Of a stretch of 64,000 nucleotides of DNA, positions 45,121 through 54,480 are shown piece after piece (positions within the stretch are counted from its first letter, which is position 1; each line of letters begins with the position of its first letter). The notes beneath the pieces are model-generated. The model did not search any database. It saw only the letters and a program-made list of their open reading frames with translations, and was not told where the DNA came from. Origin of the DNA: Ignavibacteriales bacterium. GTDB lineage: Bacteria > Bacteroidota > Ignavibacteria > Ignavibacteriales > Ignavibacteriaceae. The stretch is taken from positions 124,001 through 188,000 of the forward strand of contig JADJMD010000008.1 of assembly GCA_016709765.1 (NCBI GenBank). The letters are read 5' to 3'. A program made the translations under genes and the position numbers.

Positions 45121-45144
45121 GTTTACTTTAACGATAAAGTAAAC
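45121..45144. promoter_or_regulatory. Perfect 24-base palindrome in the TonB receptor promoter, putative operator
   Basis: Ten-base arms GTTTACTTTA and TAAAGTAAAC flank ACGA, 87 bases upstream of the receptor ATG and about 40 bases downstream of a TTGACA box. It has no T tract on either strand, so it is not a terminator. A position at or just past the transcription start fits a repressor operator. Its core recurs at 18675-18688 ahead of kduD. Confidence 0.55.
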
Positions 45145-45183
45145 GAAAAAGCACATCTGAAAAAAAAGCAAAATATTTCACAT

Positions 45184-45189
45184 TGTCAA
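45184..45189 (-). promoter_or_regulatory. Possible -35 element of the TonB receptor promoter
   Basis: A minus-strand TTGACA lies about 40 bases ahead of the palindrome, followed by A+T-rich sequence including TATTTTG, close to the Bacteroidota -7 consensus TAnnTTTG but one base short. The exact start site cannot be fixed. Confidence 0.3.
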
Positions 45190-45250
45190 GAAAAATATTT
45201 TGATAGAATCATTTTTTTTTGATTTTATAAGAATTTTGGTCAAAATTAAA

Positions 45251-46219
45251 CTATTTTTTTAGGAAATCAACAATGAAATTTACTGTAGGTTTAAACCAGG
45301 GATCAAATAACCAGAAAGTATGGGGTGTATAGTGCAAAGTCTCAATTTTAAAATTTATCTTGTATTTTTCAAATAGAACAACCGCGGAATCTCTTCCAGC
45401 GTGGAATCTGTCCGATGCACTGTTAATGAAAAAAAACTCTGGACTGTTTTCAGAAACATAACTTAATGGCGAGGCTTCAATCCAAAGTGAAGGATTTTCT
45501 TTATATGTTTGGCCAAACCACAGTTTTCCAACAGACGGAAACAACTCGGAAGTATCCTTACCACTCTCTGCAGGATGTGTAAAATCTAGAATACCATCTA
45601 GATCAATAACTTTTTGAACTTTAGAAGATATTTTCGGTAAGTATTCATTCGGTTCAAATTTGGAAAGATTAACAGTAACACCACACAATGCCGCCAAATG
45701 TCCGCCTGATGAACATCCTAACAACGTTACTTTTGAGGAATCGGCATTATATCTTTCTGCATTTTTCTTTAGCCATTTTATTGCACTTTTAATATCAAGC
45801 ACTGCTGCCGGATATTTTGCTTCGGGAGACAGACGGTATTCTATAGAAGCGCATAAAAATCCTTTAGCGGCTATTTCATTTGCTAAAGGATGCTGAAATG
45901 ATTTGTTACCTGATCGCCAACCTCCTCCGTGAATAAAAACAACAATGGGAATTGGTTTTTCTGATGAGTCAGGAATAAATAAATCGAGTTTAAGATTTCT
46001 TTTCCCTATTAACTTATAAACTAAATTATTTTCTTCTTTTACATTTGACTTAATACTTTTCCTGGCGATTTTAATAAAAGGAAAGTTCTTTAGCTCTTTT
46101 TGATAATAGCCATAAACCGTGTAAGAAGAATCCTTTGGAATTCCTTCATCAGATAAATAGGATTGTGGAAATACTAAAAGTGTACAGAGAAGGAATTCAG
46201 TCAAAAATTTACTTTTCAT
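45251..46219 (-). CDS. Secreted alpha/beta-hydrolase esterase (BD-FAE/HGG type)
   Basis: A 322-residue esterase with an N-terminal hydrophobic leader (residues 5-20), the oxyanion motif FIHGGGWRSG (95-104) and the nucleophile elbow GCSSGG with S170. A late histidine lies in YTPHTFWLF. It resembles carbohydrate de-acetylases and feruloyl esterases of the hormone-sensitive-lipase group. Its start overlaps the PL10 stop by 11 bases, so it likely removes acetyl or acyl groups from the same pectin substrate. The natural ester is not known. Confidence 0.87.
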   Translation of the reverse strand: MKSKFLTEFLLCTLLVFPQSYLSDEGIPKDSSYTVYGYYQKELKNFPFIKIARKSIKSNVKEENNLVYKLIGKRNLKLDLFIPDSSEKPIPIVVFIHGGGWRSGNKSFQHPLANEIAAKGFLCASIEYRLSPEAKYPAAVLDIKSAIKWLKKNAERYNADSSKVTLLGCSSGGHLAALCGVTVNLSKFEPNEYLPKISSKVQKVIDLDGILDFTHPAESGKDTSELFPSVGKLWFGQTYKENPSLWIEASPLSYVSENSPEFFFINSASDRFHAGRDSAVVLFEKYKINFKIETLHYTPHTFWLFDPWFKPTVNFIVDFLKK

Positions 46220-47380
46220 TTATTGTTTCCAACCATTTAGGATATTTATCTAAAGCAACTTGCGGATCATAAACATACCAAGCATAACCGATTCTTCGTT
46301 CCCTCTCAACTTCAGAGAATGAATAAACAATTATTCCATCTCTGTTACAAAAAATTGGAATGTGAGTTTCAAGACTGTAGTATCTGGTCCAAATTGGTTT
46401 TGCATTTTGATCATCTATCAATATTCTATCATCGTTGGAATTCCGATATTGATACTCGGTATGAGGAGCTTTTATTGTCTGGACTCTTCTTCCAAATATT
46501 TTTGATGCTTCAAACCATTTTACCGCTGATTTTATTGATTTAATAATTCTAGCATTTGGATTTTGTAACGTCATTAGAAATTCAACTATCTCAGAACTTT
46601 CGCCATTACAAATAGCAGCTGGCTCAAACGTTCTTGCATCTTCAGGTAAGAGAGTTATATTATTATGCTGCTGGCACCAAACTAATAATGAATCGGATTC
46701 TTTTATTTGTGAGTCTAATATGCATTCAATTCCTTTGTTGAAAGATGTTTTAACTTTATTATAAATATCAGAATCAACTAAAATATAATCGCTTTCTTTA
46801 TTCACAATTCGCTTTAATAATTTCATTACTCCCATCATTGCACCATCATTAAATGTAATATATTTACGATAGCCACTAGTATCAGGATAAAATTGCGGCC
46901 AACCACCATTATCATACTGTGCTGATAAAATAAACTTTATTCCATCAATAAAAGCCGTTTTATATTTTTCCTTTTTGGTAAAACTAAATGCTTTTGCTAA
47001 ATAGTTGAGCTGAGAATATGTAGCAGAGTTATCAAAACAAGTATTAAAAAGATTTTTTGATTGAATGACTGAAGATTCCTGTTCACTTGTTAAAATCGCT
47101 TGCATATCATAGTTCTTTGGCCACCCACCATTGCGTTTTTGATAAAGTAAAATGTTATCTGCAATCTTTTCAAATTCATTGGCTGAGTATTTTTTTTGAT
47201 TTCCCAAGGGTTCAATGATTTTATCTGTGTCTTTTATATCATACCAATGATGAGCACTATTTAGAAATTCTGTCGTGTCGATATATGAAATTTGATTAAA
47301 GTCGGAATTGGTCTGTGCTGAACAATCAATGAACATCAATGAAGAGAGCAAAAAATAAATGATTTAATACATTTTTTCAT
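46209..47380 (-). CDS. Pectate lyase family 10 (PL10), frameshift in signal peptide
   Basis: Cleaves polygalacturonate by beta-elimination, using the (alpha/alpha)3 toroid fold. Signatures are YQKRNGGWPKNYDMQAIL, FDNSATYSQLNYLAKAF, NGGWPQFYPDTSGYRKYITF, FNDGAMMGVMKLLK, LPEDARTFEPAAICNGES and a C-terminal FCNRDGIIVYSFSEVE with YAWY. The uninterrupted frame begins at 47351 without a complete export signal. An ATG at 47380 opens MKKCIKSFIF, and adding one base to the A run at 47350-47355 joins it to LLSSLMFIDCSAQ, giving a normal signal peptide. The gene is therefore taken to start at 47380 with one missing base. Confidence 0.88.
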
Positions 47381-47430
47381 TAGGCTGTGTTTCATATTTT
47401 TTTAGACAGAATAGATAAAAGAATAATTCG

Positions 47431-47910
47431 TTAATTTATGTTTTCATATTTTTTAATAACTAAATATTTTAATTCAGTATCACCAACATTCTTTATACCA
47501 TGCTCAATATTTCTGGGACAATAAAAGGCTGAATATTGTTTACCCACAGTCATTTTTCCATCAAGATAAAATTCTGCTGTTCCCTCAAGGACGAAGAAAA
47601 ATTCATCTTCTGAATGTGTATGAGGAGTATGCGTGGCTGAGTGTGGCGCCACAACACTCATTTTAAGAGTTCTTCCATCAATAAAATCTTTATTAAAAAA
47701 CCAATATTGATATCCAACACTTGTACCTAGGGTATCCTCAAAATTAAATTCATTTACACACTCATCAATCGTCCAATGTTTTTTCTGATCTGATGAATCA
47801 TTGCTTTCTTGTGCTAATGTGTTTGATGAGATCAGAATGCACAAAGAAATAAAAAACGTTTGGAACCTACAAACGGATATGGTCGAAATATTTTGTTTAC
47901 TAATAATCAT
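47431..47910 (-). CDS. Exported cupin-domain protein
   Basis: A 159-residue single-cupin protein with a hydrophobic N-terminal leader (about residues 15-34, ending TLAQ). The metal-binding motif reads HTPHTHSEDEFFFVLEG with a second IEHGIKNVG. It differs from the cytoplasmic KdgF at 58261 in having an export signal and a different spacing. Small cupins in polyuronate loci may bind or ketonise unsaturated uronates. It lies between the GH88-GH2 fusion (13 bases) and the PL10 gene. The function is inferred only from context. Confidence 0.78.
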   Translation of the reverse strand: MIISKQNISTISVCRFQTFFISLCILISSNTLAQESNDSSDQKKHWTIDECVNEFNFEDTLGTSVGYQYWFFNKDFIDGRTLKMSVVAPHSATHTPHTHSEDEFFFVLEGTAEFYLDGKMTVGKQYSAFYCPRNIEHGIKNVGDTELKYLVIKKYENIN

Positions 47911-47922
47911 TTTTATATCCTA

Positions 47923-50900
47923 TTAATCATCATTGATAATTAAGTATGCACCTTTAAAATCCTGATTTCTTACTTCGATGGTAGCTTTATCAAAACCTAA
48001 AGGTTTAAATTCAATTTGTACTTTACCATTTGCAGCTTCAATAGTTGAGCTCCCGGTAGGTGTTCCCATATTCTCAATCAAGTTTCCGGAACCACTTACT
48101 GAAAAATATATTCGCTTATTATAATCAAGACATCTTGATCCATTTTTATCAACAACCACAGCTTCAATTAGATAATTTCCGCTTTGCATTTTCATCCCGG
48201 TCACTTTTATCTCTTGGGGAATTTCTTGCTTCTTGAATGAATAATTTATTACAAGTGTATCTATTGCCACTTTTTTCTCATTATTATAACCAACTGCAAC
48301 CAATTGATTTTTACCTTCAATAAAATTTACTTGCCAGGAAAGACCCGAGGCCGGGTATAAATTGATATCTTTTTCTTTTTTACTTATTAATAATTGATTA
48401 AGAAATAATTCCACTTTATCACAATTACTAAATACATTTACTTCACGTGATTTGTTCTGGGGTCCGCTTCTATCAGTCCAACTCTTAGATTCGATATAAC
48501 AAAATGGATCATTGGTATTCCAGTAACTTTTAAATACATAAAAAGCATCCTTTGGATTTCCTGAACGATCAACAAGACCTTTTTGATTCATATAAGGTAT
48601 TGCATTTTCCGGTCGTAGTGGCGTTCCGAAATCTTTAAATGCCCATTGAACATTGCCTGTGAATGACTTTGATAATTCTGAATATCTTAAATGCCAATCA
48701 AATAAATCCACAATGTAGTTTTCACTCCAATCTCCCATTGAGGCAATGTTATCTATTTTTACCTGGTTAGGTCTTTCTTCCCACTCGTTGGGATTCAAAA
48801 CTCCTTCTCCATCAATTGGTTCCTCGTCATGTCTACCGACATGACTTGATCCGCCGTATTCAACATGAAGCATTTTAGGATATTTTTTTTGAGCATCTTC
48901 AATTGCTTGTGAATAATTTGTATATACACCAGAATACCAGCCAGACCAAACTGAAGGTGAAAACACGTCAACTATATCTGCTCCTTCATAATATTTACGA
49001 AGTCCGGTTAGCCGTGATGGATCTAAATCGTGTGCAATCTGATTTAGTTCTTTAAGGAAAAATCTAATCGAATCATTATTATCACCAGAAGGAAAATCGG
49101 GAATCCAATAGATTTCATTACCGAGTGACCAGATAATAATGCTTGAATGATTAAAGTTTTGTTCTATCATTTCAGTTAGCAATCTTTTTGAATTGGATTT
49201 CCATTCATCCCCACCTACTCCGCCTCTGCACCAAGGTAGTTCATCCCACGCAAGCAGACCAAGTTCATCACATAACTCATACACTTTTGGATCTTGCGGA
49301 TAATGAGCAAGCCTTACAAAATTTGCTCCCATCTCTTTGATTAATTTAAAATCACCTTCTTTTACCTGATCCGGAAGAGCATTACCTAATCCGGCAAAAT
49401 CTTCATGCCAGTGAGTACCCCGAATTAAAAATCGTTCGCCATTAAGAAAGAATGCACCATGTTCTTTAAACTCAAACCATCTGTATCCATAATTTCTATG
49501 AATTTCATCTATCAATTTTCCTTTTTGAAGAATTTGAATATTTACGGTATAAAGATTTGGATTTTCAGGTGACCATAATAATGGGTTTGTAATTTCTGGA
49601 AAATTAATTTCTATTGAATTTTCTCCAGAATTAGCTGAGAAGTTTTTTGTTATCTCAGATACAGTTTTACCTAAATTGTCCACAATTATAGTATTAACCT
49701 CAAAATCATTTTTTTGATCCGAAAATAAGTTTAATTCGAGTTCTGTCTTCGCTAATGTTTTATTAACAACCGGCGATTTAATTTTTGGTTCAAGTAAATA
49801 TGACGAAGGTAGAACTTTTAACCATACATCTCTGTTAATTCCACCATAAATAAAAAAATCTGATTTTTGTGACGGGATAATATTTGGATTTACAGAATTG
49901 TCTACCCTCACTAGAATTTCATTTTCCATATCCATTTTTAGGTAAGGGGTAATATCAACATCAAATCCTATGTAACCGCCTACATGACCGCCAGCACGAT
50001 TTCCATTTACAAAAACCTCAGAGATAATATTTACTCCTTCAAAGTGAAGGAATAGATTGAGATCAGAATTTATTTTAGGAATATAAATTTTCTTTAAATA
50101 CCAACTTGCATCTCTTCTGTATCCAGGAATCACATCGGTTGCATCAAAATTATTCCAGGTATGTGGAAGATCTATTTTTTGCCAGTTACAAACCGATTTA
50201 GAGACTTCCGTTACACTCAAACAATTATCCTCTAAGTAATACCAATCGGTATTAATATTATATTCCTGTCTAAAAGGAATATCTTTAATAAAATTTTTTC
50301 TATTTTCTGACTCCATTGCTTTTTCTAATGCTTCCATAAAATAATAATCACCCGCCGGAAAGGATTCATCCACCCCCCACTTTTTATGATAATGATAAAT
50401 CGTGTGTAGTAAAATTCCTTCTTCATTTTTTCTTGAACTAGTTATAAAAGAATATTTATTTGTAAGAGATGAAGTGATTTTGTAAGCAATATCTAAATAA
50501 TTTTCAGTTAAATCTTTTGATTTAATAAGTTCAGAAAGTTGGAATAAACCAGAAGCAGCGATTGCTCCGGCAGAAGCATCGCGTAAATTGTTTTCGGAAT
50601 CTAAATCCAAATCCCAAACAGGGATAAAATCATTTGGTAATTTTGATATGAAGTAGTCTGCCATTTTTTGTGATGCATTTAAAAATCTTTCATCGTTGGT
50701 ATATTTATAAGCAATAGCAAATCCATATATCCCCCATGTCTGTCCTCTTGCCCAAGTTGATTCATCACTAAATCCTTGATGAGTTTTCTTTTCTAAAACT
50801 TTTCCTGTCAAAGGATCAAATTCTACAACGTGATAACTGGAAAAATCATCTCTAACAATTTCTTTTAAAGTAGTGAGAGCATGTTTGTATGCAATCTCAT

Positions 50901-51468
50901 ACATTTCACGGTTTCCAGTCTTCTCAGCTACCCAGAATAAAAGCTCAAGATTCATCATTGTATCAATTATTATCCAACCAGCTTTATCCGGATCATCGAT
51001 GGTTCCCCAAGCTCGAATAAAAGATCCCTTGCCACTAAATCTTTTTACCAGCATTTCTGCGGCAATGATTAAAGCATCCAGATATTTTTTTTCACCGGTA
51101 AATTCGTATGCATTTTTGCAACTCGGAAGAAAAATAAATCCCATATCATGGGTGTAGTCAATTCCAGAATAGGTTAATAAATTATTAGCTTGTGCAATAG
51201 CTAAATTCTTAAATTTTTCATCACCGTTTATCTTATACATATTCCAGAGTTCGCCAGAAAGAAACCCTGATAGCCAATTAATCTTGTTTCGAAATTTCCA
51301 TGAACCATTTTCTGTATATTCAGGAAATTTATTCCCAATTATTTTTTCTTTCTTAATTAATTGTTCTGATAACTGATCAAGAAAGTTTGAATCACGCAAT
51401 GTTTTTTGAGAATATGATATATTTTTAATTAGAGCAAAGATTATTAAAACTGATAATATTTTTTTCAT
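47923..51468 (-). CDS. GH88 unsaturated glucuronyl hydrolase fused to a GH2 glycosidase
   Basis: One polypeptide with two catalytic domains. The preferred start at 51468 gives MKKILSVLIIFALIKNISYS as signal peptide; the upstream ATG at 51516 would overlap the PL38 gene. Residue numbers below count from 51516. The GH88 part (about 38-405) has D124 in HDMGF and D185 in IIDTMMNL, plus the STWARGQTWGIYGFA motif. The GH2 part (about 415-1197) has a sugar-binding domain, an Ig-like domain and a TIM barrel with acid/base E802 (WSLGNEIYW) and nucleophile E887 (HVEYGG), then C-terminal Ig-like domains. It could strip an unsaturated uronate and then the next beta-linked sugar. The target glycan is unknown. 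Confidence 0.88.
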   Translation of the reverse strand: MKKILSVLIIFALIKNISYSQKTLRDSNFLDQLSEQLIKKEKIIGNKFPEYTENGSWKFRNKINWLSGFLSGELWNMYKINGDEKFKNLAIAQANNLLTYSGIDYTHDMGFIFLPSCKNAYEFTGEKKYLDALIIAAEMLVKRFSGKGSFIRAWGTIDDPDKAGWIIIDTMMNLELLFWVAEKTGNREMYEIAYKHALTTLKEIVRDDFSSYHVVEFDPLTGKVLEKKTHQGFSDESTWARGQTWGIYGFAIAYKYTNDERFLNASQKMADYFISKLPNDFIPVWDLDLDSENNLRDASAGAIAASGLFQLSELIKSKDLTENYLDIAYKITSSLTNKYSFITSSRKNEEGILLHTIYHYHKKWGVDESFPAGDYYFMEALEKAMESENRKNFIKDIPFRQEYNINTDWYYLEDNCLSVTEVSKSVCNWQKIDLPHTWNNFDATDVIPGYRRDASWYLKKIYIPKINSDLNLFLHFEGVNIISEVFVNGNRAGGHVGGYIGFDVDITPYLKMDMENEILVRVDNSVNPNIIPSQKSDFFIYGGINRDVWLKVLPSSYLLEPKIKSPVVNKTLAKTELELNLFSDQKNDFEVNTIIVDNLGKTVSEITKNFSANSGENSIEINFPEITNPLLWSPENPNLYTVNIQILQKGKLIDEIHRNYGYRWFEFKEHGAFFLNGERFLIRGTHWHEDFAGLGNALPDQVKEGDFKLIKEMGANFVRLAHYPQDPKVYELCDELGLLAWDELPWCRGGVGGDEWKSNSKRLLTEMIEQNFNHSSIIIWSLGNEIYWIPDFPSGDNNDSIRFFLKELNQIAHDLDPSRLTGLRKYYEGADIVDVFSPSVWSGWYSGVYTNYSQAIEDAQKKYPKMLHVEYGGSSHVGRHDEEPIDGEGVLNPNEWEERPNQVKIDNIASMGDWSENYIVDLFDWHLRYSELSKSFTGNVQWAFKDFGTPLRPENAIPYMNQKGLVDRSGNPKDAFYVFKSYWNTNDPFCYIESKSWTDRSGPQNKSREVNVFSNCDKVELFLNQLLISKKEKDINLYPASGLSWQVNFIEGKNQLVAVGYNNEKKVAIDTLVINYSFKKQEIPQEIKVTGMKMQSGNYLIEAVVVDKNGSRCLDYNKRIYFSVSGSGNLIENMGTPTGSSTIEAANGKVQIEFKPLGFDKATIEVRNQDFKGAYLIINDD

Positions 51469-51505
51469 AGCAAATTTGTATTTATTAAACTCAATTAAAT
51501 GTTTT

Positions 51506-52696
51506 TTAATCATCAATCCATAAAATGGGCTGCCGAATAAAATAATTTCTTATAATTTCATCAACTTTTGGTACAGGATCAAGAGTCATCCATAATGAAA
51601 TATATTTTTCATCGTTATAAGCCAATCCTGAAAATAATAATGAGGGTTGCCTAACAGGCCAATTATCAAAATACATTACATCTTTTGCATATGCCCAACT
51701 TTTCTTATCTAAAATAAATGGGTATATAAATTCCATTGCATTTCGAATGTTTTTATTACCATCCGTATAAAAATTCCAAAGATTTTCATTAACTGATAAT
51801 ATCTTTACAACCATTACCATTGCGTCAAGATTAAATAATGAATAGCCGTAAGGTTTAGTCCTTTCTAATTCTAGCGGAAAACTTCCATTTTGAGCCATTT
51901 GCTTCGGTAGCAAATCATTTTTAAAATGATTTGAGCAATACTCCATTTTCTCTAAATCATTTGTAAACTTTGCATATTGCGCTACCTGCATATTCCAGCA
52001 AGTGCTATGATTATTTCCGTTATCCCGTTCATCAATTCCAAACTGATCGGTAAAAAGCCATTCATTGTATTTACTAAACCAGTCCTTTACTGCAGTTAAT
52101 TCTTCCTCAGAAATTAGGTTTAATTTTTCCATAACAATTATTGCTTGTACTATTTCAACAAGATGAATTGTATCAATTATTCCAATCCCTCTTCCGGATG
52201 TTATGCCTTTAATAGCTTGTGCATATCTTAAGTTGGGATTCATTCTTGTTTGATTGTTAACAAACCAGGCATTTAAATGTTTTAAGGCATGCTCAACATA
52301 TACATTATCCTTAGTAAATATATATGCTGCAATTAAAGTTGGTACCTGAATACTAAAATTAATTAAAGCCTGCCTGTGAGAATTGAAATTATTTGGATTA
52401 GATAATCCGTCTTTTCGAATATATGGTGCTTCAGGGTCAGAAGGATTTGGCCACCAGTAATCACCTTCAGAATAATAATCGTGTTTACCGCCAAAACTTC
52501 TGTCCGCTGGGAAAGATGTAATGGTAATTGGGGTTTCTTTTAAATATAGATTTGCTTCCTTAATAACTCTGTCAGAATCAAGACCTGTTATCACACTTCT
52601 AATATTTTGTACCGGAGATTGAGCCCAAATAGAGTTTACGAAATACAACGAAATAAATGTTGTATAAAATAGTATTTGAAGTTTACTATTAATCAT
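51506..52696 (-). CDS. Alginate_lyase-domain polysaccharide lyase (PL38-like)
   Basis: A secreted (alpha/alpha)-toroid lyase, 396 residues, signal peptide 1-25. Diagnostic stretches are GKHDYYSEGDYWWPNPSDPE, PYIRKDGLSNPNNF, FNSHRQALINFS and ERDNGNNHSTCWNMQVAQYA, where the NNHSTCW histidine and nearby residues form the likely active site. This pattern fits the PF05426 alginate_lyase family as grouped in PL38, whose members act on glucuronan or alginate. It lies between PL6 and the GH88-GH2 fusion, consistent with a polyuronate target. Exact specificity (mannuronate, glucuronate) cannot be read. Confidence 0.85.
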   Translation of the reverse strand: MINSKLQILFYTTFISLYFVNSIWAQSPVQNIRSVITGLDSDRVIKEANLYLKETPITITSFPADRSFGGKHDYYSEGDYWWPNPSDPEAPYIRKDGLSNPNNFNSHRQALINFSIQVPTLIAAYIFTKDNVYVEHALKHLNAWFVNNQTRMNPNLRYAQAIKGITSGRGIGIIDTIHLVEIVQAIIVMEKLNLISEEELTAVKDWFSKYNEWLFTDQFGIDERDNGNNHSTCWNMQVAQYAKFTNDLEKMEYCSNHFKNDLLPKQMAQNGSFPLELERTKPYGYSLFNLDAMVMVVKILSVNENLWNFYTDGNKNIRNAMEFIYPFILDKKSWAYAKDVMYFDNWPVRQPSLLFSGLAYNDEKYISLWMTLDPVPKVDEIIRNYFIRQPILWIDD

Positions 52697-52710
52697 TTAG
52701 TAAATATTTA

Positions 52711-54480
52711 TTATTTGAGTAACACTAGTTTTTTTGTTGCAACAAAATCTCCGGCCTGCAATCTATAAAAATAAACTCCGTTTGAAAATTCCGATGCATT
52801 CAACTTGACATCATAACTTCCAATCTGCTTTTCTTCATTCAATAAAGTGATAATTTCATTGCCAAGTATATCATAAATTTTAATAATTACGCTACTTTTC
52901 TGTGGGATAGAATATTGAATTGTTGTGACTGGGTTAAATGGGTTTGGATAATTCTGATATAAAATAAATGAACCAAGATTTAAGCTTATGTTTGAACCTG
53001 TTCCGATATCTGTTACAATTTCGTTTGCATATGGTCCAACATCATTAGCAGTTAGTGGTTTTCTTGTGATTGAATCACTTGAGTATTCGTCAGATCCAAT
53101 ATCTTTAAGACCTAATCTTTGTTGTCCATTAAAATCATCCCCCACATAATCATACAATCCAGTAGCACTATCAATTGCTGGACTAGAGCTTGAAATAAAA
53201 AACAGTGAGTCTATTTCAGTCAATAAAGGATCAATTTTCTTTATCTGCCCATAACTTGCTGTTATACCTAATACCGCATTTTCCGTTGGAAACATAATAT
53301 TAGATTCCCATCCCATACTAATTGGTTGAGTATAAATATGGACTAACTCATTCTCCGATCCTTTCACAATGTTATTTACAATTAAATTGTTACTTGGAGC
53401 CTTTGAATAGCTGCCATTGTTAGTATATCCAATTTCAATATTGTGCAAATTGTTCACGAAGGTATTGAAAGCGATTACAGTATTTCTGGGTCTAAAATGT
53501 TTAGACCAACTAGTTGAAGTGCTGTAGTCAGCATCACCGTTTGTAATCGTTAAAGCCGCGTCCCAAATATTTCCTGTTAATCCCTCGAAATAGTTGTTGT
53601 ATATTTTATGATCATCACCATAAAATCTTATTCCTCCGGTTCCTGCTTTGCTTTGTCCAAAGAAATAATTTCCGTTAACTGTTGTACGATCACCATGCCT
53701 TAAACACAAAGTTCCCTGAGAAGAAACAAAAGTATTATACCGTACTATGTTATCACAAGTTTTTACAGAAATAATCTCCGGATCACCATCACAGTTTTCA
53801 AATAAATTATACTCGATTGTTGTAAATCCACTGGACCTTGAAAGTTCGCTCCAGCCAACTCTAATTGCCTCCATTTCGTTTACTATGCGTGGTCCAATAT
53901 TTCTAAAATGATTATGATCAATTAAATCATATTGAGATGATAGATAAACAGGATCGCCGCTCCCATCAACTGTTATATAATTTCCAGCGAGATATTTGTT
54001 TTCAAATAGGTTGTGGTCTATTCGATTATGATAGCTGACAGCATTCGGATCGTTCCAAACACCACCAATAATAATCCATTTAAGTGAAGTTGTCTCAACC
54101 AGTCTGAAGATGTTTCTAGTAATTCTAATATTATTGCTAGCCTGCAATTTTAATACTGTTGCATCCGTGCTGGTAAAAAGAAATCCCTGGATGGTTATAT
54201 ATGCACATTGTCTGAAATCGAAATAGGAATTCCCTTTTAGCTCTGATAAACCAATGTTTTTAGCTTTGATTAATATTGGTAGCTCTATAGTCCCATTGTT
54301 ATACATCGTAATAGATCCGATGTTATTGTAAACACCATCTGCCAGCTCAACTGTATCGCCGGGAACAGCATTTACACAAGCACTTTTAAAACTTGAGGAA
54401 GTACTAACTTGTATTATCCTTGCAAATGAAATTTGTCCTAAAAGGAAAAAAGTAATTACTACTAAAAGTTTTATTTTCAT
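52711..54480 (-). CDS. PL6-family alginate lyase (chondroitinase B-like) with T9SS sorting domain
   Basis: A secreted parallel beta-helix lyase. The signal peptide is at 1-20. The entry motif AVPGDTVELADGVYNN is typical of PL6. The Ca site and catalytic residues are conserved: NEMEAIRVGWSE (201-212), then K240 in EIISVKT as base and R261 in LCLRHGDR as acid. The last 85 residues are a T9SS domain (NYPNPFNPVTTIQY, YDILGNEIITLL, FSNGVYFYRLQAG). PL6 enzymes cleave alginate, mostly at guluronate, or dermatan sulphate; neighbouring PL17 and DEH reductase favour alginate. It overlaps the upstream gene by 4 bases. Confidence 0.92.
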   Translation of the reverse strand: MKIKLLVVITFFLLGQISFARIIQVSTSSSFKSACVNAVPGDTVELADGVYNNIGSITMYNNGTIELPILIKAKNIGLSELKGNSYFDFRQCAYITIQGFLFTSTDATVLKLQASNNIRITRNIFRLVETTSLKWIIIGGVWNDPNAVSYHNRIDHNLFENKYLAGNYITVDGSGDPVYLSSQYDLIDHNHFRNIGPRIVNEMEAIRVGWSELSRSSGFTTIEYNLFENCDGDPEIISVKTCDNIVRYNTFVSSQGTLCLRHGDRTTVNGNYFFGQSKAGTGGIRFYGDDHKIYNNYFEGLTGNIWDAALTITNGDADYSTSTSWSKHFRPRNTVIAFNTFVNNLHNIEIGYTNNGSYSKAPSNNLIVNNIVKGSENELVHIYTQPISMGWESNIMFPTENAVLGITASYGQIKKIDPLLTEIDSLFFISSSSPAIDSATGLYDYVGDDFNGQQRLGLKDIGSDEYSSDSITRKPLTANDVGPYANEIVTDIGTGSNISLNLGSFILYQNYPNPFNPVTTIQYSIPQKSSVIIKIYDILGNEIITLLNEEKQIGSYDVKLNASEFSNGVYFYRLQAGDFVATKKLVLLK

